64,000 nt of DNA from Bacillus yapensis (GTDB lineage: Bacteria; Bacillota; Bacilli; Bacillales; Cytobacillaceae). Under the pieces are notes generated by a model that was not told the DNA's origin, did not search any database, and saw only the letters and a list, made by a program, of their open reading frames with translations. Positions within the stretch are counted from its first letter, which is position 1. Every line of letters begins with the position of its first letter. The DNA lies in contig NZ_SUND01000006.1 of the NCBI RefSeq assembly GCF_005280205.1, forward strand, positions 62,001 to 126,000, given 5' to 3'. This document shows, piece after piece, positions 34,389 through 43,025 of this stretch. The position numbers and the translations under genes are program-made.

Positions 34389-36106
34389 TGAGCTTTTTAC
34401 AAGGTATCGCTGCATCAAGCGGGATTGCTATTGCAAAAGCATACCGCCTAGTAGAGCCAGATTTGTCTTTTGAAAAAAAGACAGTCGAAAATGCGGAAGC
34501 TGAAGTTGCTCGTTTTGATGCTGCTATTGCACAATCGAAAACAGAATTAGAGGCAATCCGTGATAATGCTAAGGAAAATCTAGGTGCTGATAAAGCAGCT
34601 ATTTTTGAAGCTCACCTTCTTGTCCTTAGCGATCCGGAATTACTTTCACCAATTCAGGATAAAGTGAAATCTGAAAAGGTAAATGCTGAGGTTGCTTTAA
34701 AAGAAACAGCTGATATGTTCATTACGATGTTCGAATCTATGGATAATGAATATATGAGAGAAAGAGCAGCTGATATTCGTGACGTAACGAAACGTGTTCT
34801 TTCACACTTACTAGGTGTCAAAATTGTTAATCCAAGCATGATTTCTGAAGAAGTTATCGTAGTTGCAGAGGATTTAACACCTTCTGATACAGCTCAATTA
34901 AATCGTCAGTTTGTAAAAGGATTTACTACGGATATCGGTGGTAGAACTTCTCACTCTGCGATTATGGCTCGTTCTTTAGAGATTCCTGCAGTTGTTGGTA
35001 CAAAAGTGGCAACTAAGGACATTCAGAATGGCGATTTAGTTATTGTTGATGGATTAAAAGGTGAAGTCCATATTAATCCAACTCCAGAACTAGTTGAGCA
35101 ATATAAAAAAGAAAATGAAGCATTCGAAGCTCAAAAAGCTGAGTGGGCAAAGCTTAAAAACGAAAAAACTTACTCTCAAGATGGACATCATGTAGAGTTA
35201 GTAGCGAACATTGGTACACCGAAGGATCTTGAAGGTGTCATCAACAACGGTGGAGAAGGCGTTGGTCTATACCGTACAGAATTCTTGTATATGGGAAGAG
35301 ACCAGCTTCCTACTGAAGAAGAGCAGTTCGAGTCTTACAAGGCTGTTCTTGAAGGTTTAGCTGGAAAGCCTGTTGTCGTTCGTACATTGGATATTGGTGG
35401 AGATAAAGAATTACCGTATTTATCTTTACCGAAGGAAATGAATCCATTCTTAGGCTTCCGTGCTATCCGCCTATGCCTAGAGGAAAAGGATATGTTCCGA
35501 ACTCAATTAAGAGCGTTACTTCGTGCAAGCACATATGGAAACTTGAAAATCATGTTCCCGATGATTGCTACCCTTGACGAATTTAGACAAGCGAAAGCGA
35601 TGTTAGAAGAAGAAAAGGCGAAGTTAATCAGTGAAGGTGTGGCAGTTTCTGAAGATATTGAAGTAGGTATCATGGTTGAAATTCCTTCTACAGCAGTATT
35701 GGCTGACCAATTTGCGAAAGAAGTTGATTTCTTCAGTATTGGTACAAACGATTTAATTCAGTACACAATGGCTGCTGACCGTATGAATGAAAGAGTTTCA
35801 TACTTGTACCAGCCTTACAGCCCATCCATTTTACGTTTAGTAAAAATGGTTATTGATGCTGCTCATAAAGAAGGAAAATGGACAGGCATGTGTGGAGAAA
35901 TGGCTGGAGATGAAACAGCTATTCCGCTTCTACTTGGTCTTGGACTAGATGAGTTCTCTATGAGTGCTACTTCTATTTTGAAAGCACGCGCGCAAATCCG
36001 TCATTTAAGTAAGTCTGATATGGAAAAAATGGCAGAGCAAGCATTGCAACTTCCAACTACTGAGGAAGTAGTGAAGATTGTAAAAGAAGCAGCTAACTTA
36101 AAGTAA
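34388..36106 (+). CDS. ptsI: PTS enzyme I (phosphoenolpyruvate-protein phosphotransferase)
   Basis: 572 residues, the normal size. The phosphorylated His189 lies in [13 protein letters not shown]; the PEP-binding C-terminal barrel shows [19 protein letters not shown] and GMCGEMAGD with the conserved cysteine. It transfers phosphate from PEP to HPr. Overlaps ptsH (TAATG). A terminator follows about 75 bases later. Confidence 0.98.
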   Translation: MSFLQGIAASSGIAIAKAYRLVEPDLSFEKKTVENAEAEVARFDAAIAQSKTELEAIRDNAKENLGADKAAIFEAHLLVLSDPELLSPIQDKVKSEKVNAEVALKETADMFITMFESMDNEYMRERAADIRDVTKRVLSHLLGVKIVNPSMISEEVIVVAEDLTPSDTAQLNRQFVKGFTTDIGGRTSHSAIMARSLEIPAVVGTKVATKDIQNGDLVIVDGLKGEVHINPTPELVEQYKKENEAFEAQKAEWAKLKNEKTYSQDGHHVELVANIGTPKDLEGVINNGGEGVGLYRTEFLYMGRDQLPTEEEQFESYKAVLEGLAGKPVVVRTLDIGGDKELPYLSLPKEMNPFLGFRAIRLCLEEKDMFRTQLRALLRASTYGNLKIMFPMIATLDEFRQAKAMLEEEKAKLISEGVAVSEDIEVGIMVEIPSTAVLADQFAKEVDFFSIGTNDLIQYTMAADRMNERVSYLYQPYSPSILRLVKMVIDAAHKEGKWTGMCGEMAGDETAIPLLLGLGLDEFSMSATSILKARAQIRHLSKSDMEKMAEQALQLPTTEEVVKIVKEAANLK

Positions 36107-36178
36107 TAGGTTTATGATATTTAAAAAGGGGTAAAGAAGGATAGAGTCACTAAGTGTATCTATTTTCTCCCTTTTTTG

Positions 36179-36210
36179 GCCGACTGGAATTATTCTGGTC
36201 GGTTTTTTTG
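36179..36210 (+). terminator. Terminator of ptsHI
   Basis: GCCGAC pairs with GTCGG around a loop that can itself partly pair, followed by TTTTTTT. Confidence 0.85.
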
Positions 36211-36228
36211 TATTTATTCGATAGGAAT

Positions 36229-36356
36229 GTTGAGTTCCACTCCAGGCAATCGCTTTCCGCGGGGCGGTCGGTAAGCCTCCTCGGCGCATACGCGCCTGTG
36301 GGGTCTTACCTGACGGCTACTCCCGCAGGAGTCTCTTGCCTTCCTCTCCACTCAAC
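36229..36356. repeat. GC-rich interspersed palindromic repeat of Bacillaceae type
   Basis: 128 bp, far richer in GC than its surroundings. It begins GTTGAGTTCCACTCCAGGCAA and its far end reads TTGCC...CTCAAC, giving imperfect terminal inverted repeats. Core segments CGCTTTCCGCGGGGCGG, CCTCCTCGGCGC, GCGCCTGTGGGGTCTTACC and TCCCGCAGGAGTCT match a repeat I recall as widespread in Bacillus-group intergenic DNA. Reading frames across it are not genes. Confidence 0.85.
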
Positions 36357-36366
36357 TTGCTAACAA

Positions 36367-36720
36367 TCACTCAAAAACCTCATATTCTCCAGTTAGATTC
36401 TTTGCTAATACTATTTCTTGGTTTCCTTCTACGGTGTATATTTCGGTGCCTGTTTCGAGGTAGTTGGAAGTGAGGTGTTGTTGCGGGCGTAGTTGGATAG
36501 GAATTTTATCTTTTATCGTTCCGATAAGTTCTAGTGGGGTAATTCCTAATTCTTGGGCTGTGCTTCCGGTTGATTGCATTTCTTTTCCGTTAACAAACAG
36601 CAAAGCTTGATATTGGGTTTCTGAAAGAATGTCATATTGGTTGGTAGCTTCATTTTGCGAACAAGCTGTTGTTAGCGATGTTAGCAATAGTAGTAATAGG
36701 ACGATGTTAAGGATTTTCAA
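36367..36720 (-). CDS. Small lipoprotein of unknown function
   Basis: 117 residues. It has a Lys-start signal peptide, a hydrophobic leucine run and the lipobox TTAC near residue 17-20, so it should be lipid-anchored outside the membrane. The mature part has no recognised domain; VNGKEM and a YTVEGNQEIVLAK stretch suggest a small beta fold. AGGAG lies upstream of the ATG. It is divergent from ykwC and its end borders the GC-rich repeat. Confidence 0.8.
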   Translation of the reverse strand: MKILNIVLLLLLLTSLTTACSQNEATNQYDILSETQYQALLFVNGKEMQSTGSTAQELGITPLELIGTIKDKIPIQLRPQQHLTSNYLETGTEIYTVEGNQEIVLAKNLTGEYEVFE

Positions 36721-36843
36721 ATTAACAACTCCTCTTTTGGCCTATTTTACCATTTTTAAATCATCCTTCACTAATCATTGTGCATGTTAATATTTGAATT
36801 GAGTGATAAAATGGAGACAAATACATATGAGAGGGGATTTATT

Positions 36844-37722
36844 ATGTTGACAAAAGATAATACGGTTGTTGGGTTTATTGGAACTGGTGTAATGGGAAAG
36901 AGCATGGCGACGAATCTTTTAAATGCAGGCTATCCCGTTGTAGTGTACTCGCGGACGAAGGAAAAGGCTGAAAGTTTGTTAGAAAAAGGGGCTAATTGGG
37001 CTGAATCTCCAAAAGCTGTGGCAGAAGAGGCGAATGTTATCATTACGATTGTGGGATATCCTACTGATGTAAGAGAGGTATATCTAGGAGAAAACGGGTT
37101 AATTACAAATGGGACAGAGAATACATATTTAATTGACATGACAACTTCTACTCCAAGTTTAGCAGAGGAAATTTATGAAGCTGCGAAAGGTAAGGGAATG
37201 CATGCTCTTGATGCGCCAGTATCAGGCGGGGATGTAGGAGCTAGAGAGGCGAAATTGTCCATTATGGTTGGTGGCGATGAAAAGGATTTTGAAGCAGTGC
37301 TACCGATTTTACAAACTTTAGGTACGAATATTGTTTATCAAGGAAAATCGGGAGCTGGACAGCATACGAAAATGGTCAATCAAATCGTCATTGCTTCAGG
37401 GATGATCGGTGTTAGTGAAGCACTAGCTTACGCAGTAAAATCAGGGCTCAATCCAGAAAATGTATTGCAAAGTATTTCGTCCGGAGCTGCAGGGAGCTGG
37501 TCCTTATCGAATTTGGCTCCAAGAATGATTCAAGGAAATTTTGAGCCAGGCTTTTACATTAAGCATTTTATTAAAGATATGACGATTGCTTTTGAAGAAG
37601 CAGAGAAGATGGGAATGGAAGCACCAGGTTTATCCTTAGCCCTTTCTTTATATAAGCAATTAGCAGAACAAGGCGAAGAAAACAGCGGGACACAGGCGTT
37701 ATATAAATATTGGAAAGAGTAA
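36844..37722 (+). CDS. ykwC: 3-hydroxyisobutyrate dehydrogenase-family oxidoreductase
   Basis: 292 residues (B. subtilis YkwC 288). The N-terminal Rossmann motif is GFIGTGVMGKSMATNL, the substrate motif DAPVSGGDVGAREAKL follows at about 125, and the catalytic Lys lies in GQHTKMVNQ at about 178. An NAD(P)-dependent dehydrogenase of beta-hydroxyacids; exact substrate unknown. The start at 36844 has GAGGGG upstream; an ATG 66 bases earlier lacks one. Its place after ptsHI agrees with B. subtilis order. Confidence 0.9.
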   Translation: MLTKDNTVVGFIGTGVMGKSMATNLLNAGYPVVVYSRTKEKAESLLEKGANWAESPKAVAEEANVIITIVGYPTDVREVYLGENGLITNGTENTYLIDMTTSTPSLAEEIYEAAKGKGMHALDAPVSGGDVGAREAKLSIMVGGDEKDFEAVLPILQTLGTNIVYQGKSGAGQHTKMVNQIVIASGMIGVSEALAYAVKSGLNPENVLQSISSGAAGSWSLSNLAPRMIQGNFEPGFYIKHFIKDMTIAFEEAEKMGMEAPGLSLALSLYKQLAEQGEENSGTQALYKYWKE

Positions 37723-37796
37723 TATAGGTTATAATACGCATAGTTTCTCTTTTTAAATTCAAAATAGTAGTGATTTAAAAAGAGGAGGTGTGACGT

Positions 37797-37976
37797 GTGG
37801 CTAAACGTACAAAGAAGCATGATGCGAAGCAAAAAAACAAACAGGGATTTGATTCGGCAACGATGAATCAAGAGTTTGCTGAAGAAGTGGGAAGTCATGA
37901 CACGAATCAACTTCATAAGTCAAAGGCCAAAAAGGCAAAAGCAGGTAAGAACAACGGCAAATATAAAGGCCAATAA
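37797..37976 (+). CDS. Small Lys-rich protein with a gamma-SASP-like core
   Basis: 59 residues starting at GTG with a strong AGAGGAGG upstream. The core KQNKQGFDSATMNQEFAEEV recalls gamma-type spore proteins (EFAxE...), and both ends are Lys-rich. With the two genes at 581-891 it suggests a scattered family of spore-type small proteins. The residue pattern is mine, not a database hit. A strong terminator follows 15 bases later. Confidence 0.65.
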   Translation: MAKRTKKHDAKQKNKQGFDSATMNQEFAEEVGSHDTNQLHKSKAKKAKAGKNNGKYKGQ

Positions 37977-37991
37977 ATATATACTTAATTT

Positions 37992-38027
37992 AGTACATCA
38001 CTTCTTGAGAGTGGTGTACTTTTTTTG
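37992..38027 (+). terminator. Terminator after the small Lys-rich gene
   Basis: AGTACATCACT pairs with AGTGGTGTACT around a 7-base loop, followed by TTTTTTT. Confidence 0.92.
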
Positions 38028-38058
38028 TGGATATTTTTAACAAAAATATATTCAATAT

Positions 38059-38093
38059 AAATTTATTGTAAAACGATAAATTTTATGTTAAAT
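38059..38093 (+). promoter_or_regulatory. Inverted repeat and promoter of the DUF2975-XRE pair
   Basis: AAATTTATTG-TAAAA-CGATAAATTT (38059-38083) is an inverted repeat with one mismatch. A possible promoter TTGTAA/TAAATT overlaps it. This is the expected place for autoregulation by the XRE protein; inference only. Confidence 0.5.
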
Positions 38094-38127
38094 TCATTAT
38101 GAAAATAAATTAGAGAGGTGCTTTTTT

Positions 38128-38610
38128 ATGAAACAAGGATCAACACTCTTTTTAAAAATAGCTGTGATTCTTATAGGAATCCCGGTTCTTGCTTTATGCA
38201 TATTTTTTGTACCTGCAATAGGGAATTTTGCAGCTGAATTGTATCCAGATAGTAGTTATATAAAATATCTTGTATTCCTCGATCTGTACCTAGCAGCGAT
38301 TCCTTTTTATTTTGCTCTTTTTCAAGCGTTCAAACTGTTAACGTATATTGACAAGAACAACGCATTCTCGGAACTATCGGTTAGAGCCTTAAAAATGATT
38401 AAATATTGCGGAATCGCCATCAGTTTTGTGATTGCAGTAGGCATGCCCTTATACTACCTAATTGCAGAGAAAGATGATGCCCCAGGTCTTATCTTAATCG
38501 GATTGGTCATTATTTTTGCTTCGATAGTGATTGCGGTCTTTGCTGCGGTTCTTCAAAAGCTGCTAAAAGATGCAATTGATATAAAATCAGAAAATGACCT
38601 AACGGTTTGA
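38128..38610 (+). CDS. DUF2975 membrane protein (YoaS-like)
   Basis: 160 residues with four membrane segments (about 8-30, 50-72, 90-112, 122-145). The LLTYIDKNNAFSELSVRALKMIKYCG stretch between helices 2 and 3 is the DUF2975 hallmark (pattern described, not searched). These proteins are usually encoded just before a small XRE regulator, as here (10-base gap). Function unknown, perhaps sensing membrane state for the regulator. Confidence 0.82.
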   Translation: MKQGSTLFLKIAVILIGIPVLALCIFFVPAIGNFAAELYPDSSYIKYLVFLDLYLAAIPFYFALFQAFKLLTYIDKNNAFSELSVRALKMIKYCGIAISFVIAVGMPLYYLIAEKDDAPGLILIGLVIIFASIVIAVFAAVLQKLLKDAIDIKSENDLTV

Positions 38611-38620
38611 GGTGATATAA

Positions 38621-38836
38621 ATGGCAATTATAATCAATGTTGATGTAATGTTGGCGAAAAGAAAAATGAGTGTGACAGAACTTTCGGAGAGGGTTGGGAT
38701 TACAATGGCTAACCTTTCTATATTGAAAAACGGAAAAGCAAAAGCGATTCGTTTGTCCACTTTAGATGCAATTTGTAAGGCTCTAGATTGTCAGCCGGGA
38801 GATATTTTGGAATACAGAAGTGATGAGGAGTCTTAA
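38621..38836 (+). CDS. XRE-family small regulator (YozG-like)
   Basis: 71 residues, consisting almost only of a helix-turn-helix: KMSVTELSERVGITMANLS as helices 2-3, then RLSTLDAICKALDCQPGDIL, typical of the Cro/C1 fold of YozG. It pairs with the DUF2975 membrane protein upstream. GAGGTG precedes the ATG. Likely target: the inverted repeat at 38059-38083. Confidence 0.87.
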   Translation: MAIIINVDVMLAKRKMSVTELSERVGITMANLSILKNGKAKAIRLSTLDAICKALDCQPGDILEYRSDEES

Positions 38837-38851
38837 GAAACTTTGCAAAAA

Positions 38852-38939
38852 AAGAGCGATTGTTCAAAATGAACTGCACCCCAATTATTAGACATAAATC
38901 TAACTTTTGGGGGTCACTTCAAAAGGAACAGTCGCTCTT
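38852..38939. mobile_element. IS3-type end-to-end remnant, now a terminator hairpin
   Basis: An 88-bp imperfect inverted repeat. The left arm has TGAACTGCACCCCAATTATT and the right arm, read on the minus strand, TGAAGTGACCCCCAAAAGTT; both look like IS3-family (IS150 group) ends, with only a few bases between them. Outer arms AAGAGCGATTGTTC and GAACAGTCGCTCTT also pair. No transposase is present. It sits between two convergent genes and includes the stop of the minus-strand one, so it probably ends both transcripts. Confidence 0.6.
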
Positions 38940-39228
38940 ACTTGTTTTGAGATGTATTTTTTTTATCTCGATTGGTAGTTTTGTATTTTTGTCCCTTGCT
39001 ATCATAGGTGACCCATTCACCAACTGGATCGCCCATGTCAAAATACCCTGAACGCTTCATAGTTCCATCAGCGCGATACCATTCCCAATATCCATCTGGC
39101 TGATCATCAACCATTTTCCCCTTTGACCAAATGGTTTTTCCATTCGCATGGTATTTGATTGTGTAGCCATCAATTACTTCTTGCTTCTTGTCTTTTGGTT
39201 GTACCATATCACAATTTTCATTTTCCAT
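38938..39228 (-). CDS. MORN/YwqK-like repeat protein
   Basis: 96 residues. The body is made of MORN-like beta repeats: YHANGKTIWSKGKMVDDQ, then DGYWEWYRADGTMKRSGYF, then GEWVTYDSKGQ. Such repeats occur in YwqK-type proteins; the role here is unknown. The start is the ATG at 39228 with GGAGGT 6 bases upstream. Its stop lies in the right arm of the IS3-type inverted repeat, so the last residues may derive from that insertion. Confidence 0.8.
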   Translation of the reverse strand: MENENCDMVQPKDKKQEVIDGYTIKYHANGKTIWSKGKMVDDQPDGYWEWYRADGTMKRSGYFDMGDPVGEWVTYDSKGQKYKTTNRDKKNTSQNK

Positions 39229-39308
39229 GACTTTACCTCCGATAAACATATTTATCATCAAAAAGGATAGATCGCTGTCGTTCTATCCTTTTAGTAAGCA
39301 CTAGTTTT

Positions 39309-40463
39309 TTACTGTCTAAAAAAAGTGTCCATCCGATTCATCGCTTCAGTGAGTGTTTCCATCGAATAAGCAAAGGACAAACGAATATAGCCTTCACCTA
39401 GTGGTGAAAAGGCGCTTCCTGGAACGACAGCCACACCAGCCTTTTCTACGAGCGATAGGGAAAAATCAAATGAATTTGGATATTTCTCTGGGAGTTTAAC
39501 AAAGAAATAGAATGCTCCATCTGGTTTTACAATATCAAGTCCCATTTCCATCAAGCGGTTAAATACATATTCGCGTCTTAACACATACTCTTTTTTCATT
39601 TCTAAAGCATCATCTTTTCCAAGTGTGAGTGCCTCTAGTGCTGCTGCTTGAGATATAGAAGTTGCACAAGATACATTATATTGATGCACTTTTAGGATAT
39701 GCTTTGCTAAATATTCTGGAGCGAAAATAAATCCGATTCTCCATCCTGTCATCGAATGAGACTTAGATAAACCATTAATGACAATCGTTTGTTCCTTTAA
39801 AATGGTTCCAATTGAAAAATGTGCGTGGTCATACACGAGCTCACTATAAATTTCATCTGCCAGAACAAAAATATCTTTTCCTTTAACAAGCGATGCAATC
39901 TCCATAATTTCCTCTTTTGTTAAGCTAGCTCCTGTAGGATTAGAAGGGTATGGCAAGACGATACAACGTGTTTTATCTGTTATATATTTTTCGATAATAT
40001 CTGCAGTTAAGCGAAATTGATTGTTCGTTGTATCAGCGTAAATAGGCTTCGCTCCACATAATCGAATGATCGGCTCATAGCCTGGATATACTGGCCCTGG
40101 TAGAATTACCTCAGTGCCTTCCTTTAAAATGGTACGAAAGGCGATATCAATCGCTTCACTCGCTCCGATAGTCGTAATAACTTCTGTTTCTGGATTGTAG
40201 GTAAGGTCATACTTTTCTTTTACAAATGTAGCAGCAGCCTGTCTAAGCTCGAGCATCCCAGCATTATGGGTGTAGGATGTAAAATTCTCGTCAATCGCTT
40301 GTTTACCAGCCTCTTTAACATGAGCAGGTGTAGGGAAATCTGGCTGGCCAATTGTTAATGAGATCATATCCTTTGTTCCAGCTACTAGATTGAAAAATTT
40401 ACGTATCCCTGAAATTTCGATGTTTTTTATATTTTCATTGATTAAGTGTTCCACAAATTTCAC
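39309..40463 (-). CDS. patA: PLP-dependent aminotransferase PatA
   Basis: 384 residues, class I/II aminotransferase fold. The PLP-binding lysine lies in NGLSKSHSMTGWRIGF (about 230), with YPSNPTGA at about 170 and the C-terminal RLSFAYSMETLTEA. In B. subtilis PatA acts in diaminopimelate/lysine metabolism, which matches the dapH-dapL genes at 54 kb. The order patA then cheV is conserved. The start has GAGAG upstream. Confidence 0.93.
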   Translation of the reverse strand: MKFVEHLINENIKNIEISGIRKFFNLVAGTKDMISLTIGQPDFPTPAHVKEAGKQAIDENFTSYTHNAGMLELRQAAATFVKEKYDLTYNPETEVITTIGASEAIDIAFRTILKEGTEVILPGPVYPGYEPIIRLCGAKPIYADTTNNQFRLTADIIEKYITDKTRCIVLPYPSNPTGASLTKEEIMEIASLVKGKDIFVLADEIYSELVYDHAHFSIGTILKEQTIVINGLSKSHSMTGWRIGFIFAPEYLAKHILKVHQYNVSCATSISQAAALEALTLGKDDALEMKKEYVLRREYVFNRLMEMGLDIVKPDGAFYFFVKLPEKYPNSFDFSLSLVEKAGVAVVPGSAFSPLGEGYIRLSFAYSMETLTEAMNRMDTFFRQ

Positions 40464-40533
40464 TCTCCGATACCATCCGTAATGATATCTATTTTAGCAG
40501 AGAGAAATTCTTTTGTAATCCCAGGGCAAAAAA

Positions 40534-40558
40534 ATCCCCCATGTGATTCATGGGGGAC
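40534..40558 (-). terminator. Terminator after the 63-residue protein gene
   Basis: On the minus strand CCCCCATG pairs with CATGGGGG around AATCA and is followed by ATTTTTTT. It separates that gene from patA downstream. Confidence 0.93.
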
Positions 40559-40567
40559 AAGAAGGGA

Positions 40568-40759
40568 TTAATATCCATAATCCCAATCTATTTCTTCTGC
40601 ATGCCAAATGACAGGAGAGACTAACCTTAGGTCAACTTTCTTTTTATTCAATGTACATCCACAATGCTCTTCCTGAAGCTCTTCTAACACAGATTGATCG
40701 ACATTCTCCATAATGGTGACAATTTGCTCATTTTGAAATAGAATGGCAGTGCCTTTCAT
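40568..40759 (-). CDS. Hypothetical 63-residue protein
   Basis: 63 residues, acidic, no membrane segment. It contains EEHCGCTLNKKKVDLRL with two close cysteines and ends EEIDWDYGY. GAAGGG lies 11 bases before the ATG. The gene has its own terminator, so it is probably a real unit. No family recognised. Confidence 0.65.
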   Translation of the reverse strand: MKGTAILFQNEQIVTIMENVDQSVLEELQEEHCGCTLNKKKVDLRLVSPVIWHAEEIDWDYGY

Positions 40760-40984
40760 TTTGAATTTGTCCCTTCGTTTTAGAATAAATTTGCTATTAA
40801 CAATTGCATTGTATTATCCGATAAAAAGAATGTCTACACTATAGTGAAAAAGTTCACATAATTTTAAAATTACGATGCAAATAGTTACATTTTTTTACGA
40901 ATTGCTTAAAAAATTGAATAAGCACTTTTAACTATTCGTGGTATAGTAGCTATATATGTATTTGGAAGGAAGGACGAGCAAGAA

Positions 40985-41890
40985 ATGGAAGAAAATAGAG
41001 GTATTCTTTTAGAAAGTGGTACAAACGAATTAGAAATTGTTGAATTTAGTATCGGAAAAAATAAATTTGGAATCAATGTAATTAAGGTGAAAGAAATTAT
41101 TAATCCAGTTGCAATTACACAGATTCCTCATGCTCACCCAAATGTAGAAGGAATTATCGAGCTTCGTGGTGAAGTTTTACCAGTAGTTGATGTGGCAGCT
41201 GCCTTAGGATTCCCAAAGTCAATGAATCCAGAACAAGATAAATTTATTGTTGCTGAATTCAATAAACAAAAGGTTGTTTTTCATGTTCATACTGTGACAC
41301 AAATACACCGTATTTCATGGGACAAAATAGAAAAGCCTTCAGATATGTATCAAGGTGCGGATAGTCAAGTGATTGGTGTCATCAAGATGAACGGTGAAAT
41401 GATCCTTTTACTAGACTTTGAAAAAATCGTTGTGGAAATCAATCCTGAATCTGGGATCAATGTTCAACAAGTAAAGAAATTAGGAGAAAGACAACGTTCA
41501 AATAAGCGTTTAGTCGTGGCAGAAGATTCTCCATTACTTAGAAAACTTCTACATGATACTTTGGCAGAGGCTGGATTTAATCAAGTTGAATTCTTTGAAA
41601 ATGGCCGCGATGCACTCGAGTATTTGGAAAGCGTAGTTAACTCGGGTAAAAAGGTTACAGATATTATCCAACTAGTAATCACTGATATTGAGATGCCGCA
41701 AATGGACGGACATCATTTAACAAAACGAATTAAAGAAAATGATGAACTAGCAAAACTACCTGTCATCATCTTCTCATCTCTCATCACAGATGACCTTAAA
41801 CACAAGGGACAAATGGTCGGAGCAGATGCACAAATCAGTAAGCCAGAAATTGCTGAACTAGTACTACACATCGATAAACACATACTATAA
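40985..41890 (+). CDS. cheV: Chemotaxis coupling protein CheV
   Basis: 301 residues. An N-terminal CheW-like domain (about 12-155, with EIIELRGEVLPVVDVA) is followed by a response-regulator receiver domain (about 175-300) with VVAEDSPLLRK, the phosphorylated Asp about 234 in LVITDIEMPQMDGH, and SKPE. It couples receptors to CheA and helps adaptation. GGAAGGAAGGA lies upstream. Promoter appears to be an extended -10 type (TGGTATAGT near 40940). Conserved neighbour of patA. Confidence 0.96.
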   Translation: MEENRGILLESGTNELEIVEFSIGKNKFGINVIKVKEIINPVAITQIPHAHPNVEGIIELRGEVLPVVDVAAALGFPKSMNPEQDKFIVAEFNKQKVVFHVHTVTQIHRISWDKIEKPSDMYQGADSQVIGVIKMNGEMILLLDFEKIVVEINPESGINVQQVKKLGERQRSNKRLVVAEDSPLLRKLLHDTLAEAGFNQVEFFENGRDALEYLESVVNSGKKVTDIIQLVITDIEMPQMDGHHLTKRIKENDELAKLPVIIFSSLITDDLKHKGQMVGADAQISKPEIAELVLHIDKHIL

Positions 41891-41903
41891 AAACATTCTA
41901 GGA

Positions 41904-41938
41904 CCTACAGATGAGCATTTAATATCTGTAGGTCTATT
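41904..41938 (+). terminator. Terminator of cheV
   Basis: GACCTACAGAT pairs with ATCTGTAGGTC over a 10-base loop, followed by a T-rich tail. Confidence 0.9.
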
Positions 41939-41958
41939 TTATTTAAGGAGTTGATTGG

Positions 41959-42333
41959 GTGAGAAAAAAAGTTATTTTTCCCTTTACTTTAATCATCATC
42001 TTTTTTTTAATCATCTTTACTATATACGGGCGCGCAATTTTCCAAGAAGGAAATCCACTTCCCATCGTAAAAGCCATTATTCAACTAGAAACATCAGACT
42101 CCGACTACATCCAATATTCAAAAAAGCCACTTAAATATATCTCAAAATCAAGAATTGATAGAGAATTAATGATCAAAAAATATATGGAAAAAGACAAGTG
42201 GAGCTACATAGAACAACTGGGAGGTGGCTATATCTTCACAAAAGAAAATGAACAAGCGATCGTAGTAACCAAACAATACTCAAGCAAATATTTTGTTTGG
42301 GAAGTACCGGAAGAAGCAAGTATAGATAAATAA
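41959..42333 (+). CDS. Membrane-anchored protein of unknown function
   Basis: 124 residues. One N-terminal membrane helix (about 6-24, very rich in I/L/F) is followed by a charged extracytoplasmic part ending in WEVPEEASIDK. The GTG start has AAGGAG at 8 bases. No domain recognised; single-helix anchored proteins like this are common in Bacillus. It is not part of the B. subtilis order here. Confidence 0.7.
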   Translation: MRKKVIFPFTLIIIFFLIIFTIYGRAIFQEGNPLPIVKAIIQLETSDSDYIQYSKKPLKYISKSRIDRELMIKKYMEKDKWSYIEQLGGGYIFTKENEQAIVVTKQYSSKYFVWEVPEEASIDK

Positions 42334-42394
42334 AAGGAATTTCACGTTTAATAGAGAAGTTATAGCTCATAACTGCGTTGGGGAAGGTGAAGAA

Positions 42395-42937
42395 ATGAAA
42401 GCACTATTAGTAATTGATGTACAAAATGGAATTGTTGATTTTGGTGATTTCAAAGAAGAACTTGCATTGATAGAAAATGTAATTAAGGATTTTAGAGAAA
42501 ATAATAATCCTGTAATTTTTATCCAGCATTATGATAATGAAGAGGAAAGCCCATTGAAGAAGGATTCAATTGGTTCAGAAATACATAGTTCATTAAAAGA
42601 CTACGCTGAATACATAATTGAAAAAAATACGCCAAGTTCATTTTTCAATACGGAACTTTCTAATGTGTTAGAAAAATTAGGTGTAAATCATCTCTTTATT
42701 ACAGGATTTAATACAGAGTTTTGTTGTATGTTCACAGCAATTTCTGCCTTTGATAGAGGCTATAAAGTGACATTTATTGAGAATGCCACCGGAACTGTCA
42801 GCAATGATGAATCATATGATATGCCAGGTTTGGATATAAGAGATTTCGTCGGAACCGTCTTAAATTGGTCTAACGTAATAGAAGTATTAGATTATGAAGA
42901 ATATGTTGAGGAATATAAAATAGAGAACTCTTTTTAG
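42395..42937 (+). CDS. Isochorismatase-family cysteine hydrolase
   Basis: 180 residues. Catalytic triad as expected: Asp8 in LLVIDVQNG, Lys77 in EKNTPSSFF and Cys110 in GFNTEFCCMFTA. Family members hydrolyse amide or vinyl ether bonds (nicotinamidase, N-carbamoylsarcosine amidase types); the substrate cannot be told. GGGGAAGG lies 8 bases before the ATG. Confidence 0.9.
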   Translation: MKALLVIDVQNGIVDFGDFKEELALIENVIKDFRENNNPVIFIQHYDNEEESPLKKDSIGSEIHSSLKDYAEYIIEKNTPSSFFNTELSNVLEKLGVNHLFITGFNTEFCCMFTAISAFDRGYKVTFIENATGTVSNDESYDMPGLDIRDFVGTVLNWSNVIEVLDYEEYVEEYKIENSF

Positions 42938-42981
42938 GAAACGAGATCTACTATAATATCAACAAGCATAATTTTCAGTGC

Positions 42982-43017
42982 AAAAAAACTGTTAACGGAA
43001 TCGTCAACAGTTTTTTC
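42982..43017. terminator. Bidirectional terminator
   Basis: AAAAAACTGTT pairs with AACAGTTTTTT, with partly paired inner bases, between the hydrolase and ykyB. Confidence 0.88.
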
Positions 43018-43025
43018 TATGTTCA

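Noticed and set aside
36154-36363. 69-codon frame over the GC-rich repeat
   Set aside because: The composition follows the palindromic repeat; the same frame would appear at every copy.
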